From contig OY829539.1 in NCBI GenBank assembly GCA_963691705.1, forward strand, positions 63,028,327 to 63,092,326: a stretch of 64,000 nt of DNA. The letters run 5' to 3'. Below the pieces are notes generated by a model. That model saw nothing but the letters and a program-made list of their open reading frames with translations. It was not told where the DNA came from and made no database searches. Both the position numbers and the translations under genes were made by a program. The first letter of the stretch is position 1. The number at the start of each line of letters is the position of its first letter. The stretch is from Viola odorata (Eukaryota; Streptophyta; Magnoliopsida; Malpighiales; Violaceae). This document shows positions 12,701-24,021 of the stretch, in pieces.

Positions 12701-15139
12701 TCAGTGCATAGGTTTGTTTATTGATTTGTTTTGTGTTTTGATTTTTTGCAGGATGAATCAAAACTATACATCTTTCTAGAGCTTGTAACTAAAGGCTCCC
12801 TTTTAAATCTCTATCAAACATACAAACTCCGAGATTCCCAAGTTTCTGCGTACACAAGGCAGATTTTGCATGGTTTGAAATATCTTCATGACCAAAATGT
12901 TGTTCACAGGTGATATAAGTGAATTGATTGTGCCATTTTTAATATACTTTGCCGGTGGTTGTTTGATTCCGTGATTTTATTTTATGATGGGTTGTATTGG
13001 GTAAGATATTTGTTTTATTTGACTTTGACGTATTCTATCTTCATAAGTCAAAAACATGTTGGTCTTCCATGTGTTGTTCTCCTGTTATAGTGTCGTTATT
13101 TTTGCCTTCCAGAAAGATTTCTGTAGGATCATACTCATTGAAGATTGAGTCTATCACCTTTTAGTTCGGTGTTCATGCTTCTTGGTTAACTTTAGGAGGA
13201 CTATGGTTTCTAGTAGGGTACTCCCATGCTACAGTTTTGAATGAGTAGCTTCTACCAGCACAACATTTGACACTGTAATCTTACGATCTGAAATGCAAGT
13301 TAAGAGAAGCCAACAAAGGAGTCATCTATGGAATACACAAACACACACACACACTTCTTATGCGCATTTGCCTAGTCATAATGATTTCTTTTTGGAGAAG
13401 TTTGTTGTTACATACTCCCAATTGAAGCATTAGATCTGTTGGTATTCATGAATCACGATGCATACATGTGAATGCATGAGTTCAAGTGTACACACCAGCA
13501 CATATTTTGTGTTACTTATTTTCTTCAGTGTTATGACCATCTTTTTTCTGGGTTTCAGGGATATCAAATGTGCAAACATACTAGTTGATGCAAATGGATC
13601 TGTTAAGCTTGCAGATTTCGGATTAGCCAAGGTTTGATCATCTTTATTCAGCTGATATTCTCTTGTCATAAATCATCAGAGCTTCAAGATAGCCTTGGCT
13701 GTTCTTAATATTTTCCTGTTTTCTCTTTCCAGACCACGAAATTAAACGATGTTAAATCTTCCAGGGGAACTGCATTTTGGATGGCTCCTGAGGTTTGCCT
13801 CCATGCCTTTTGGTTTGGAAAAAATCAATTATTGTAAACATTAAGCTTATCAAAATAATACTTCACGTATGCATCGATCATGATTTTTATGGCACTTGTT
13901 AATTTAGTGAAGAAGGTTAACATTATGATTTTGCTGGCGTAAGCTAATTGGTACGCATGATGTCTTTTAGAGGGAATTTATTCTCTTGGTAAATCTTCAG
14001 TGGTTAAATTTAGATGATGCTTTTTAGATGTGTTTGTTAGTTCCTGAATTGTGATGCATGTATTAATGAAGGAGTACCAAGTTCCTGATGCCATTTAGTG
14101 TAGAGCAAAAGCTATATATTTGAACTGCATGCATCAAACAGAAAGTAACAAACACAGAGACACATCAAGCTGAAATTCAAATACTGGAATTTAACAAGCA
14201 TATGATGGTGGAGTATGACTTAATCCGTGGGATTGTCTCACGTTTTCTCGCTCTATCACACTCATAGCCATAATAATCTCAGGGCTGATGGATGGTTGAG
14301 GATAGTCGTTATTGCTGCTTGAGTCTTTGTTGCCCTTCCATTTTTTCATACTGAAGCTATTCTGTTAGTTGTTGGATCGTTTTGCTTGGTAATCAGATGG
14401 ATTGAGCCTGTTCATTTGTGGTGCATTGGCACTTCTATCGTCTTACAAAAGAAGAGAGGAGGATAATTGCAAGATATTTTCCTGTGTAATTTTTCTCTAA
14501 GACTATTGGGATGTATCATTTCAAATATTTTGGAGTATATGTTTCTAATATCTTTCAGTGCTGCAGGTTGTCAATTTAAAAAACCAAGGATATGGCCTTC
14601 CAGCAGATATATGGAGCCTTGGATGCACTGTGCTGGAGATGTTAACCCGTCAACTTCCATATTTTGATTTGGAACCTGTAAGTTGTAAGTTCTTATAAGT
14701 TTGTACAACAATTACAATATTTCCATTGCATGTCATGTGAAATTTTGGTCAACCTGTTTATTGGTGCTCTTGTTCTGGCTTGTTTACAACTAATCTTTAT
14801 AATAAGTTAGGCATTCAGTATGGAACTGTTAGTTTTTTGTTTTACCATGGCGATCTTGGGACACATGCCATTGCAGTATTGCCTTTTCCCTTCAAATATT
14901 GACTTCTTTTTCACTTTTTGTAACTGTAGATGCAAGCTCTGTTTAGAATTGGTAGAGGTGTACTGCCACCTGTGCCCGATTCTCTCTCACCTGATGCACG
15001 GGATTTTATCTTGCAATGCCTAAGAGTTAATCCTGATGATCGTCCCACTGCTGCTCAGCTCTTGGGGCATGCATTTGTCAAGAGACTGCTTTCAACAAAT
15101 TCGGGTTCTGCGTCTCCTTACATTGGTAGACGGTCTTAG
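9719..15139 (+). CDS. BED zinc finger fused to MEKK1-type MAPKKK catalytic domain
   Basis: Eight exons (9719-10422, 11318-11405, 11536-11598, 12752-12909, 13559-13631, 13733-13792, 14567-14677, 14930-15139) sum to 1467 nt, giving 488 aa with no stop. Residues 1-60 are the BED finger of the neighbouring NLRs (Cys23, Cys26, His42, Cys54). Residues to about 115 continue the NLR linker and are closest to NLR copy 2. An acidic linker follows. The kinase domain starts near residue 214: glycine loop Gly222/224/227, catalytic Lys243, HRD 337-339, DFG 357-359, and GT-x-FWMAPE near 374-382 (family GTPFW, here GTAFW). It closely resembles Arabidopsis MEKK1 through the end of the domain. All catalytic residues are present, so an active Ser/Thr MAP3K is expected. 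The 5' flank and UTR introns match NLR copy 1, suggesting co-regulation. The fusion point lies inside exon 1, not at an intron. Transcription is unproven. Confidence 0.88.
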
Positions 15140-16027
15140 AAGTTTTCCCATCACATCAAGAGGAGCTGTTTGGTGGTGATTGGCGGCTTTTCACCAGTAG
15201 ACTACTTTTCAGAAGAAGCAATTTGCAGCCTTTTGTCCTAACCTCCATAACAGAGTTATGTATGCGTGGCATTTGATGGGTAGCTAACTGAGCATCGAAG
15301 AGTAAAAAGTTCTTAAATTTTATTATATATTTGCTTCAAAAGAAGAAGAAAGAAAAACAATCCATTGGTTGTACTCCGATGACAAAGCATCAATCCATTT
15401 GTTGTGTTTGGAATGTTACGACTGTTCTGTGCTGCTTACTTGCCAGATACCGGCCCCGTGCGACCCGTGAAGGCCCTAAGCCTTGTCGTATTCAGGTCAA
15501 CGTTAGCAGCACATATTGTTGAGGGTATATACGCATGTCGCCTAGCGAAAAGGGTGGATCCTGCTAATGCAAATGCATTTTCATTGCGTTTTCTGTTGAA
15601 AGAGCCAATAATTAAAGGCTTAAGTTGTTCTAATGTCTACCCATACCTTTGGCATTCTTGTAGAACTTTTTCCCCCTTTCTTGTAGTATTTGATTTCCGG
15701 TTGACTTGGCCCTGAGGGAAAATTCTAAAAAAAAATGACAGCACATGAACAAATTAGGTGTGGGAAACTGACAATTTATCTTTATATTATACTTCCAACT
15801 TGTGTTTTAGAAATGAGGAAAATTATTTGAATAACATCACCATTATTCATCTATAATAAATGAGAAAAATAATTGTTTTTATATTATAAATTATGAGCTA
15901 TGAATAAACGAAGTTCATATCTAATGGTAAAGAGCATATCATTTTATTTTAACATTTAAAATTGGTGATGTAAATGTGAAATCAGACCTTGTGCTTGCTT
16001 TGATATTGGCAAGCATGGGACTCTTAG
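15140..16027 (+). other. 3' flank of the BED-kinase gene and junction to the next NLR unit
   Basis: The kinase 3' UTR probably occupies the first few hundred bases. Open frames at 15331-15715 lack any recognisable domain and are not called. Homology to the 5'-UTR first exon of NLR copy 1 resumes abruptly at about 16028, so the second BED-NLR unit begins partway through that exon and lacks the promoter found in front of copy 1 and of the kinase. Confidence 0.5.
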
Positions 16028-16503
16028 ATCTTCCTCATAATTCTAACCAATCAGGTAATTATTATTATATATGATAGTATAGTTCTACTCTCTTTTTTCT
16101 TCTGCTTATACAGATCCAATCTTGTTATATTTCTAGTTAATCTGGTAATTTAGCTACCTCTTTTGATTATATAAATATCCATGTCTGTGCTTCTTTTGAT
16201 CAGATCATTTGGAAAAACATCTTGTAGCTAATCAGCATCGTCAATCATCATCACTGTACCTGTGCTGATCATCTGCTTTCTTATAATTTATACCCACAGC
16301 AGGTAAACACCTTCTTTTTTTTCTGTTCATTTTTCTGGTCTCCTCGCCCTCGGAACATGTATTTCTATTTTTATTGGATGATAGTTGAGATTTTTTGTTG
16401 GATGATAGTTTTGACTAATTCAATTGCAGTTTTGCAGTATATTTTATTTTCCCCAGTCCTTTAATTAGTTGTATTGTATAAATGCTGCAGCTTGTTGAGA
16501 AGA

Positions 16504-19183
16504 ATGACACATATTAAGCATTTCAATAAGGCCAAAAACAAAGAGAGCGGCAAAGATGAGTATCGGTGTAAATATTGTCCACATGTTCTTGCTGGATCTA
16601 CTTCATCAACGAGGTTAACAGCTCATCTAATGGGAGCGACTAATGCCGGTTCAAAAATTTGTCCAAATGTTACTGATGAGATTAGGAACTCTTTGTCACG
16701 TGAAATCAACAAAAGGCGGAAAACCGGGCCTGACTATATCCTATCACCCCTTTCAAATCTTCCACCTGTAGAAACAGAAGGTGTGACAGAAGCAGTGATG
16801 ACATCAAATGAGACTAATAGCAATCCCCACCAAATTGAGAGTGGTGCAAATCAACAACTATATACCCAGGGGGCCATGAAGCCCTGCGGTCCGACAGTGG
16901 GTTTGGAGGAGAAACTTGCTGAGGTTTTGAGGTACCTGGAGAAAGAAAATGTTGGGATTGTGGGTGTTTACGGGCAAGGGGGTGTTGGGAAAACTACTCT
17001 CTTGAAGAAAATCAACAACTACTTTGTTGGCCATGACTCTGAACGTTTTTTGGTGGTTTGGATTGATGTGCCCAAAGATACCAACCTTGAGGCCATTCAG
17101 CAAGCCGTTGGAGAAAAGATTGGCCTTCCTGACAAATTGAAGCACAGTAGTATCGAGGACAAAGCTGCATATATATCCGAGGAATTGCAGCGAAAGAAGA
17201 TTATCCTGCTGCTAGATGACATACGTAAGGCTATTAACCTTTCTAAGATTGGGATTCCTCCATCCGATAGTCTGAATGAATCCAAGGTAGTTTTTACAAC
17301 ACGGCCTGAACATGCATGCAAAAAAATGGAGCCGCAGCCTAGCTGGAGCACTAGCATAGAGACTTTGGCAGATAAAGAAGCTTGGAAACTGTTTGTGATG
17401 AGAGTTGGAGAGGATACCATCAACAGCCATCCACAAATTCCGCAGATTGCAAGAAGAGTTGCCAAAAAGTGTGGGGGGTTGCCAGTAGCGTTATCTATAA
17501 TAGGTAAAGCCATGTCTTGCGAGAGAGAACCCAAAGTGTGGGAGCATACTGTCAAGACTTTTGAAAGACCATCCCTCCAACATTCAGAAGCTCATCAGGA
17601 GGCCGATGGCGATAGTATGAGTGAGTTGTTCTCAATTTTGAGGTACAGTTATGAAAATTTACCAAATGAGACATATAAATCATGTTTCTTGTATTTTGCT
17701 CTTTATCCCGAGGGCTGTCTGGTTCAGAAAAAAGGCATAATAGAATATTGGATGTTTGAAGATTTTTGGATTGATTATGATGATGATGACTTTGACCGTC
17801 GTTGCGAGGCGTACCGTATTTTGAATGTTCTTGCTAGTTCATGTCTACTTGAAGATGAGAAGGATTGGGTAAAGATGCATGATGTGGTTCGAAGCATGGC
17901 ATTGTGGATAGGAAAAGAAGATACATTGGCTATGGCTGGGATGGAGCTCGAAGAAACACCAAGTGTTAGGATGTGGAAACAGATGAAAAGGGTGTCACTG
18001 ATGGAAAATGACATTAAGGAGCTAAAGCAGGTACCTGCATGCCCTAATCTTTTGACTTTGCTTCTCAACAACAATAGACAATTGAATGAGATATGTACTG
18101 GATTTTTGAATCCATGGGCATGCTGACTGTCCTGGACCTGTCGTTCACTAGTGTTGAGGAGCTTCCAGATAGCATATCAAGATTGGTTTCATTAAAATAC
18201 CTCAACATATATGGTACGAAGATAACAGAGTTACCTGTCGTGTTGATAAAAATAAAAGAGTTAAGGTATTTGAATGTTGGTCACCTTACTAATCTAAGAT
18301 TCAGCAGAAAAAATCAAGTAATCCGCCAATTGTCATCATTGCAATTTTTGGGAATGAGGTTTACATATTATTATTATTATTATGAAGAGGGTGAAATAAG
18401 CGAGGTAGAAGGGGATGATGAGATTTTTTTGGAGGAATTGCAGGATTTAGAAAATTTGAAGGTGTTAGAGATCACACTACGATCTTTCTCAGGTCTTATG
18501 AAATTGTTTAACAACCGCAGATTGTTGAAAAGAACTCGAGATTTGTGCCTCATCGATATCACAACTCCAAATCAGTCCATGGATATTTCTTTGTTAGCAC
18601 AAGCAAAACACTTGGAGATGCTTGAGCTTATAATTTGTGATTTCAAAGAGTTGAAGAATAGCCGAGAATCCACTGATTCCAGCAGCAGCAAACTCCTTAA
18701 AAGTACATCAACTGGTTTAACACAAATGATAAGTTTCAATAGCATCGTGGTTGTGGGTGGCTGCAATTACTTGGAGGATATAACATGTGTTGTTTCAATG
18801 CCAAATTTGAGACAGCTGTTTGTTGGTCATTGTGATGAACTAAGAGAAATAATCTGTAGGGAGAAAATAGGTGAAGTACCATTGGTAGGAAAGGGCGAAG
18901 AGGTGTATCCAGTATTCTCCAGTCTTGCCTTCCAGTACTGAAGAGTATTTACCCAAGCAACACTCTGGCGTTGCGCTTCCTGTATGATCTTACCGTGAAG
19001 GATTGTCCACAACTGAAGAAGCTTCCATTGGACCGTAATAGTGGTGTGTTGGGATGTAGTCAAATTAGGTTATTGGCTGAAGAGGATTGGTGGGATGCGG
19101 TAGAATGGGAGGATGCTGCTGCTAAAGCTGCTCTATTACCCCGTTTCAATCTTTATAATCTCAGCCGGAAGGTAATGATCTAA
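16504..19183 (+). pseudogene. BED-type zinc finger NB-ARC-LRR resistance protein, copy 2 (two frameshifts)
   Basis: This is a close paralogue of copy 1 with the same splice acceptor before the ATG. The BED finger is followed by NB-ARC with P-loop GQGGVGKTT, LLLDD, FTTRPEH, GGLPVAL (Leu to Val in the GLPL motif), CFLYFALYPE and MHD. Two lesions break the LRR. A run of six T after the GGA codon is five T at about 18104-18108, stopping the first frame at 18126. A 19-nt deletion near 18930 stops the second frame at 18941; the tail is open again from 18971 to 19183. A 6-nt in-frame deletion lies near 18748. The homopolymer change could be an assembly error but the 19-nt deletion is not that type. 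The 3' exon is interrupted by a solo LTR at 19338. Confidence 0.85.
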
Positions 19184-19337
19184 TATATCTTAATTTCCTA
19201 ATAATCAATTCTTTATATATATATATACTGATTTTATTTTATTTTTTAATTTTTTTTGCAGGGATTCTAAGCTATTGAGAATGAGAGGCATTAATTTAAT
19301 TCAAGAACTTGCTTCAAGCTTTCAAGAATAACCAGCT

Positions 19338-21068
19338 TGATAGCGCGCTTGTCGAGAGCACGATCAAACAAATTATTACAACTTATCACATACAACAAAA
19401 TAGATTGAAGACAGTGGCAAGAGGATCGATCCACAGAGATTGGTGAAGACTTACACTAGACAAGGCCAGATTATAAAATAAAACAATAAAAGAAACAAAA
19501 CAGAATTCAAGGTCTTGAATGGATTCAATGTCTTGAATGTATTCGGGGGACAAAGGCACAAAAAGTAACAATCAGGGGGGGTTTTACTTGACCAAACGAG
19601 TTGGTCAAGAGAGATTTGGAGCTAACAAGTTTATCTAAGAAAGTAAGGTTCGGGGTTCCGAATGTAAAAATATAGCAAATCAGTGAACAAATTCAGAATT
19701 AATAAAACAGAAAGTGAAACAAGCACAAATAATCAGATAGAGAAAGATCTTAGCAAAAGGTATTCTTGGGTTGCATTCGGGACCAGATTGTCATCGGCTC
19801 AAGGGTATTCTATTCAAGACATCATAGAAATGACATAGGGACCAGATTCCTCGGATATCCCCTACTTTTCTCTTAAGAGAAACTACCCCCCGTTTCCACA
19901 TATGAGGTAGTCTTGACAGTTTGCCATCCCCCCATGCACGAATGCGGGAGGGCCATACTCAAACCGCCCATGAAGATAAGAAAAGACAGATCTAGAGCTA
20001 GAAGTCCCTCAGTTTGTCAAGCTCGTGACCTCGCTCTAATCAACTACCCACCCTATCTATTCGAGACCACTTTAGCGCAGTCAAGACTAAATAGATGCCT
20101 ACTTGTTCCATGCAATTTTCCTTCCGTATTCACCACACGAATGACAGCATTCACACAAAGTAATAATCAGTTGATCAAACCTCTAATTACTCCAAGTGAA
20201 ATTATAATTAAAATGATAAGCAATTGAATATGGCATCAAAAATATATTTAGTATGTTTAGGCCTCGAATCTGCCCCTGCAGCCCTTGAATAACCCTTTGC
20301 TAAGAATTAAATATTTAGCTACTCATGCTTGAAGATAAATAAATAACAATTAAAGAAAGCATAACAAGTAAATAAATAGATGAAGGGAAGAAAACTTGTT
20401 ACTAAAATCCGTTTGAAGCCCGACGGCAAGGTTGAAGATGAGCTAACAAGAACTAGAGAGATAAACTAAAGAGAAGTCTAAGAAAACTAAAACTACATGA
20501 TCATGGATGATCCAAGATGTCCTAAACTACTCTTAGATGCCCTTTATATAGTAGAGCACTAAGCACAAAATATCTTCAGCCTAAAACTAGGAACAAAATG
20601 CATTAATTGAAAACCTAAAAAAGTGGATCCATGTTCCTTAAAGCACAAAGCTGAAAAAGCATAAAGCTGTCTGATTTTCCCAGCTTTGGCAGGTCTGGAC
20701 TGGGCTCAAGGGCTGACTTGGTCAGAGCGGTAGGTATTTGGTGGTCAGTGCAGACTGTAGGAACAGTGTCAGAGGAGGCACATGGAAGCTCTGGCGAGAT
20801 GACACGTGGAAATGTCATTCTTCGCCCTTCGGGGTCCCGAATGGTGAATCCGATTGGGGACCTTGAACGCTGCTTTGGACTCGGGACCTCGACTCTGGGT
20901 CTTGAAGCTCAAAACTGCACAAAATGCCCCAAAAATGCATCTTTTCGCATAAACTCCCATTTTAGGCATAATTCTGCAAAAGTAATGGAAACAAGGGTAA
21001 ATTAGCAGAATCATGTCTTAAATAGGCGAGAAAATGGAGGGAAAATCATGCATAAAAACATGCTATCA
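19338..21068 (-). mobile_element. Solo LTR, probably Ty3/Gypsy-like, minus orientation
   Basis: The element is 1731 bp, starts TGATAGC and ends GCTATCA (7-bp terminal inverted repeat, TG...CA ends), and is flanked by the 5-bp duplication CAGCT (19333-19337 and 21069-21073). The paralogous positions after NLR copies 1 (about 5876) and 3 (about 27411) hold a single CAGCT, so these are empty sites that define the insertion exactly. On the minus strand a TATA box (CTATATAAAGG, 20541-20551) supports that orientation. No gag-pol frame is present, so it is a solo LTR from unequal recombination, or an LTR-like non-autonomous element. The superfamily is inferred from ends and length. Confidence 0.85.
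20541..20551 (-). promoter_or_regulatory. TATA box of the solo LTR
   Basis: CTATATAAAGG on the minus strand lies roughly 520 bp from the 5' end of the LTR in that orientation, a normal place for the U3/R boundary promoter. It could drive read-through transcription towards the 3' end of NLR copy 2 in antisense. Confidence 0.5.
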
Positions 21069-21073
21069 CAGCT

Positions 21074-22290
21074 CTTACGGAGAGTTTCTTTTCTTCCTTG
21101 TTTTGGATCCCTCTTTTATATATGTTGTGGCTGTAATTTATAAAGCTTTCAAGAACTTGCTTCAAGCTTTCAAGCCTACTTAATTTGATCACATTCTTTA
21201 GTCAATTGAGTTTGATTAAATTTCCTTTTATAATTTCCTAGCCTTTTTAAGACAATTTTTTTCTTAGAATAGTGACATGCTAAAAGGAGCACTTGTAGCT
21301 CATCATGTTTTAACCAACTTAGTTCCATCGATATCACATTGCACTTGAATCACCTGGTGTTACTAGGAGTTACTGATGGAGAATTCACCAAACGTCTCGA
21401 CTACTTTTGAAATTGGATATGCTTGATTAGGAGTATTTCAGAAGTTAGAGAATAATTCTTTTTCAATCCTACTGTTATTGGTCACGAAGAGGGGGAAAAA
21501 TTAACTAATGAAAATATTGGTGTGAATCAATTGTTTTTTTCTATAAAAAAAAAAATGATAAGCGAATGTAAAATTAATAACCGATATATCCAATCAAATG
21601 AATTGATTCAATTAGATAAATGAAATGATATCCCATGCTTATCAATGAAGTGAATAATTTCGGTTATATTTTTATTTTTTTTGACAAAACTACCCCTATA
21701 TTTATTAATTAATTTTACCATTTGTAATTAAATATTCATATATAAACTAACTATAATAAGGAGTTGATCATCATCTGGTTAATTTTTATAATTAAGTTAA
21801 TTACGAATAAAAGGATAAAATCACTAACTAACCATTTAAAAAAAGATAAATATGATTACTAAAAAATGGAAGGAGTAAATAATAATATTTTTTTCAAATA
21901 TCAAGGTAATATTCATATGTAACAAATTAATTCTCTTTTTAAAAACAATTCTGACGATGGCATGTGATTGCCGTATTAGAAAGACTTTCATTATATATAC
22001 TTGATACTTAATGTGCTCCACAAATACCGTTTCGTTGTATCGTAAGTAAACGCTTAAATAATAATTAAGGGCCAATTCCAAACTAACAAGTTGATCATAT
22101 AAAATATTATAGTATGGTTATGACATAAGGATTGAATTGTATATCATATGGTGAAACCAGATGTGATAAGCATTAAATTTTCAAATGAATATTTCCTGAC
22201 AGAAATTATATTAATTTCAGATCTCCAATTGACTTGGTCGGAATTAGCTTCTATTGCAACAACTTAGTGTTAGAAAATTATTTGAATGAT
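21074..22290 (+). other. Rearranged 3' flank of NLR copy 2: deletion junction and DEFL promoter fragment
   Basis: Positions 21069-21144 continue the NLR 3' UTR. Positions 21145-21173 are filler copied from 19300-19326. Positions 21174-21274 match the DEFL upstream region (6772-6873), then homology ends without any DEFL exon. The rest is AT-rich with no supported gene. A short piece near 21310-21345 resembles part of the OEP21 intron at about 29462-29495. Confidence 0.6.
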
Positions 22291-22294
22291 ATCT

Positions 22295-22553
22295 GTATTT
22301 TATTAGATGTCGTTTTTTTAATTTTCACAATAATTAAAACAATCATTAGATTATAATTATTGTATAATTATTAACTAAATTATTTTTATTAACTATCAAC
22401 CATCTTTTTTAGTTATTTTTTTCAAAATTAGTTAATTTAAAATTATTTAGAGTTAATTTTATCACTGACTATAAAAGTGATTTTGAAAATTAAAATACGA
22501 CAATTAAATGGAGAATTTTTTTTATTAAAAAAAAACGATATCTAATAAAATAC
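22295..22553. mobile_element. MITE with about 25-bp terminal inverted repeats
   Basis: Left end GTATTTTATTAGATGTCG and right end CGATATCTAATAAAATAC are inverted near-copies continuing into T/A runs, giving a 259-bp element without coding capacity. A clear target-site duplication was not recognised, so the superfamily is unknown. Confidence 0.6.
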
Positions 22554-22731
22554 AAGGGAGTGTCTGGTAGACTTTATTAGCTAGCGCAACAATTGCATCG
22601 CTCCTCTCAAAATTACAAACCATCTCAGATCCTTTTTCCTTTATCAAATCCTTCTCAGATCTATCCTACTGATCAGAAAAAACGAAAAAAACAAGAAGAA
22701 AAAGCTTCTGACTATTAAACCTGCTAGAGAG

Positions 22732-22902
22732 ATGGGTAGTGTCAGCAGCTTTGGATCCGAGTATGCGACGGCGTACTGAATTCCGGTTATGAGTTTACTG
22801 TTAAACACGCAGCTTATGTGTACAATCTTCAAGCTTTGGAGACGAATCTCGCAGACGTTAAGGAAAGAGTTGATCGGAAGAATCAGTGTAAGACTGTTTA
22901 GC
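22732..22902 (+). pseudogene. Orphan coiled-coil exon relic of a CC-NB-LRR gene
   Basis: This starts ATGGGTAGTGTC in a context (GCTAGAG before the ATG) like that of the CC-NLR at 24022. After a frame disruption near 22770 it aligns with residues 21-40 of that protein (YEF-VKHAAYVY-LQ), then continues as an amphipathic CC segment until a stop near 22901. No NB-ARC follows; unrelated T-rich sequence leads to the intact CC start 1.1 kb downstream. It is a broken tandem copy of the CC module. Confidence 0.7.
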
Positions 22903-24010
22903 CATAAAAGCTTTCTTTCTAGGCCAAAAGACTATTTAGCCATATAGGCGATTTGATCATTCACCATTCCCTATTAGACAATTTTCTCATTGACTTTTGC
23001 AAAATTGTCAACTTAATCCATTAAGTAGCAATTGGTGCTGCTGAAACAACAAAAGAATGGACCCAAGCAAATCGATTCCCTTCTGTATAAAAACTTGCCA
23101 TTTTCTAACCTCCATAAATAACCCCTTGAGACAATCCCATCCTGCTTGTACAAACTCTTTCAATCTTTCTTGTGATTTAAATTCTAAAAGGACCAAACCC
23201 TGAATGTCTGGGATGTTTTACATTTTCTTACCCAACTGTCCGCAATTCTCCTCACCAAAAACGGAGAGGAATTGACCAACTGTGACCTTTTTTCTTTTGG
23301 TTTTCCTTTTTTTTTAATTCTAAAAATTAGTTTTACATTTTATTTTAATTTGCACATTTTTAAGAAGTTTATTACGTTCAAAATTTTTACATTTTTTAAT
23401 TTGCTCCTGAATGTCTGGGGTATTTTTCTATTTTATTTTGCATTTTCAAAATTTTTGAAATTCTCTATTTCACATTTATAGTTTTTTTTTTCATTTTTTT
23501 CTCACATTTCAAAATTTGACTATTCATTGAGATTCATATTTTTCCCTTTTTTTTACTGTTATACAAGAAAAGTTACGGAATGAAAAAAGAATTGCATAAC
23601 TTTATAAGGATTCAGTAACTTTTCTTAAATATTCTGTAATTTCTTGTTTTAATTCTATAATATGTTCATTATTATTTTAGGTCCAACTGTATTTTTTATA
23701 TCTTTTAACCCCATTTAAAAAAAATCTAAATTTTTTGACTACTTTATTTCAATTTTTTAAGTATAGGTGGTTAAGCTCTATTTTATTTGAATTTACCCTT
23801 AGTTTTATTGGAGAAAATATATACTTGGGCCACATATATGGTCACTAAGGAAAGCTAAATTGTACCACAAAAGCATGCATGCTTCACATCTGGATGAAGA
23901 AAGCATCACCGGTGCAAGCCACTGACAAATCAATTTTTTGTGTGTAGAAAATTAGTATTGAAAATGAAATTTCAATTCCCACAAGTAATAAAACTTTTTT
24001 TCTGCAGACC
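22903..24010. other. T-rich intergenic stretch between CC relic and CC-NLR
   Basis: No gene is supported. The stretch is rich in T runs. A pyrimidine tract followed by CTGCAG sits at about 24000-24007, just before the CC-NLR ATG, and could be the acceptor of a 5'-UTR intron. Confidence 0.5.
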
Positions 24011-24021
24011 ACCAGCTAGAG

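Noticed and set aside
15331..15715. Open frames after the BED-kinase stop
   Set aside because: No domain, no splice context, and they lie in the probable 3' UTR.
17097..17555. Long antisense frames within NLR copies (also 4229-4654 and 24720-25178)
   Set aside because: They recur at the same place in each paralogue because they shadow the NB-ARC coding strand.
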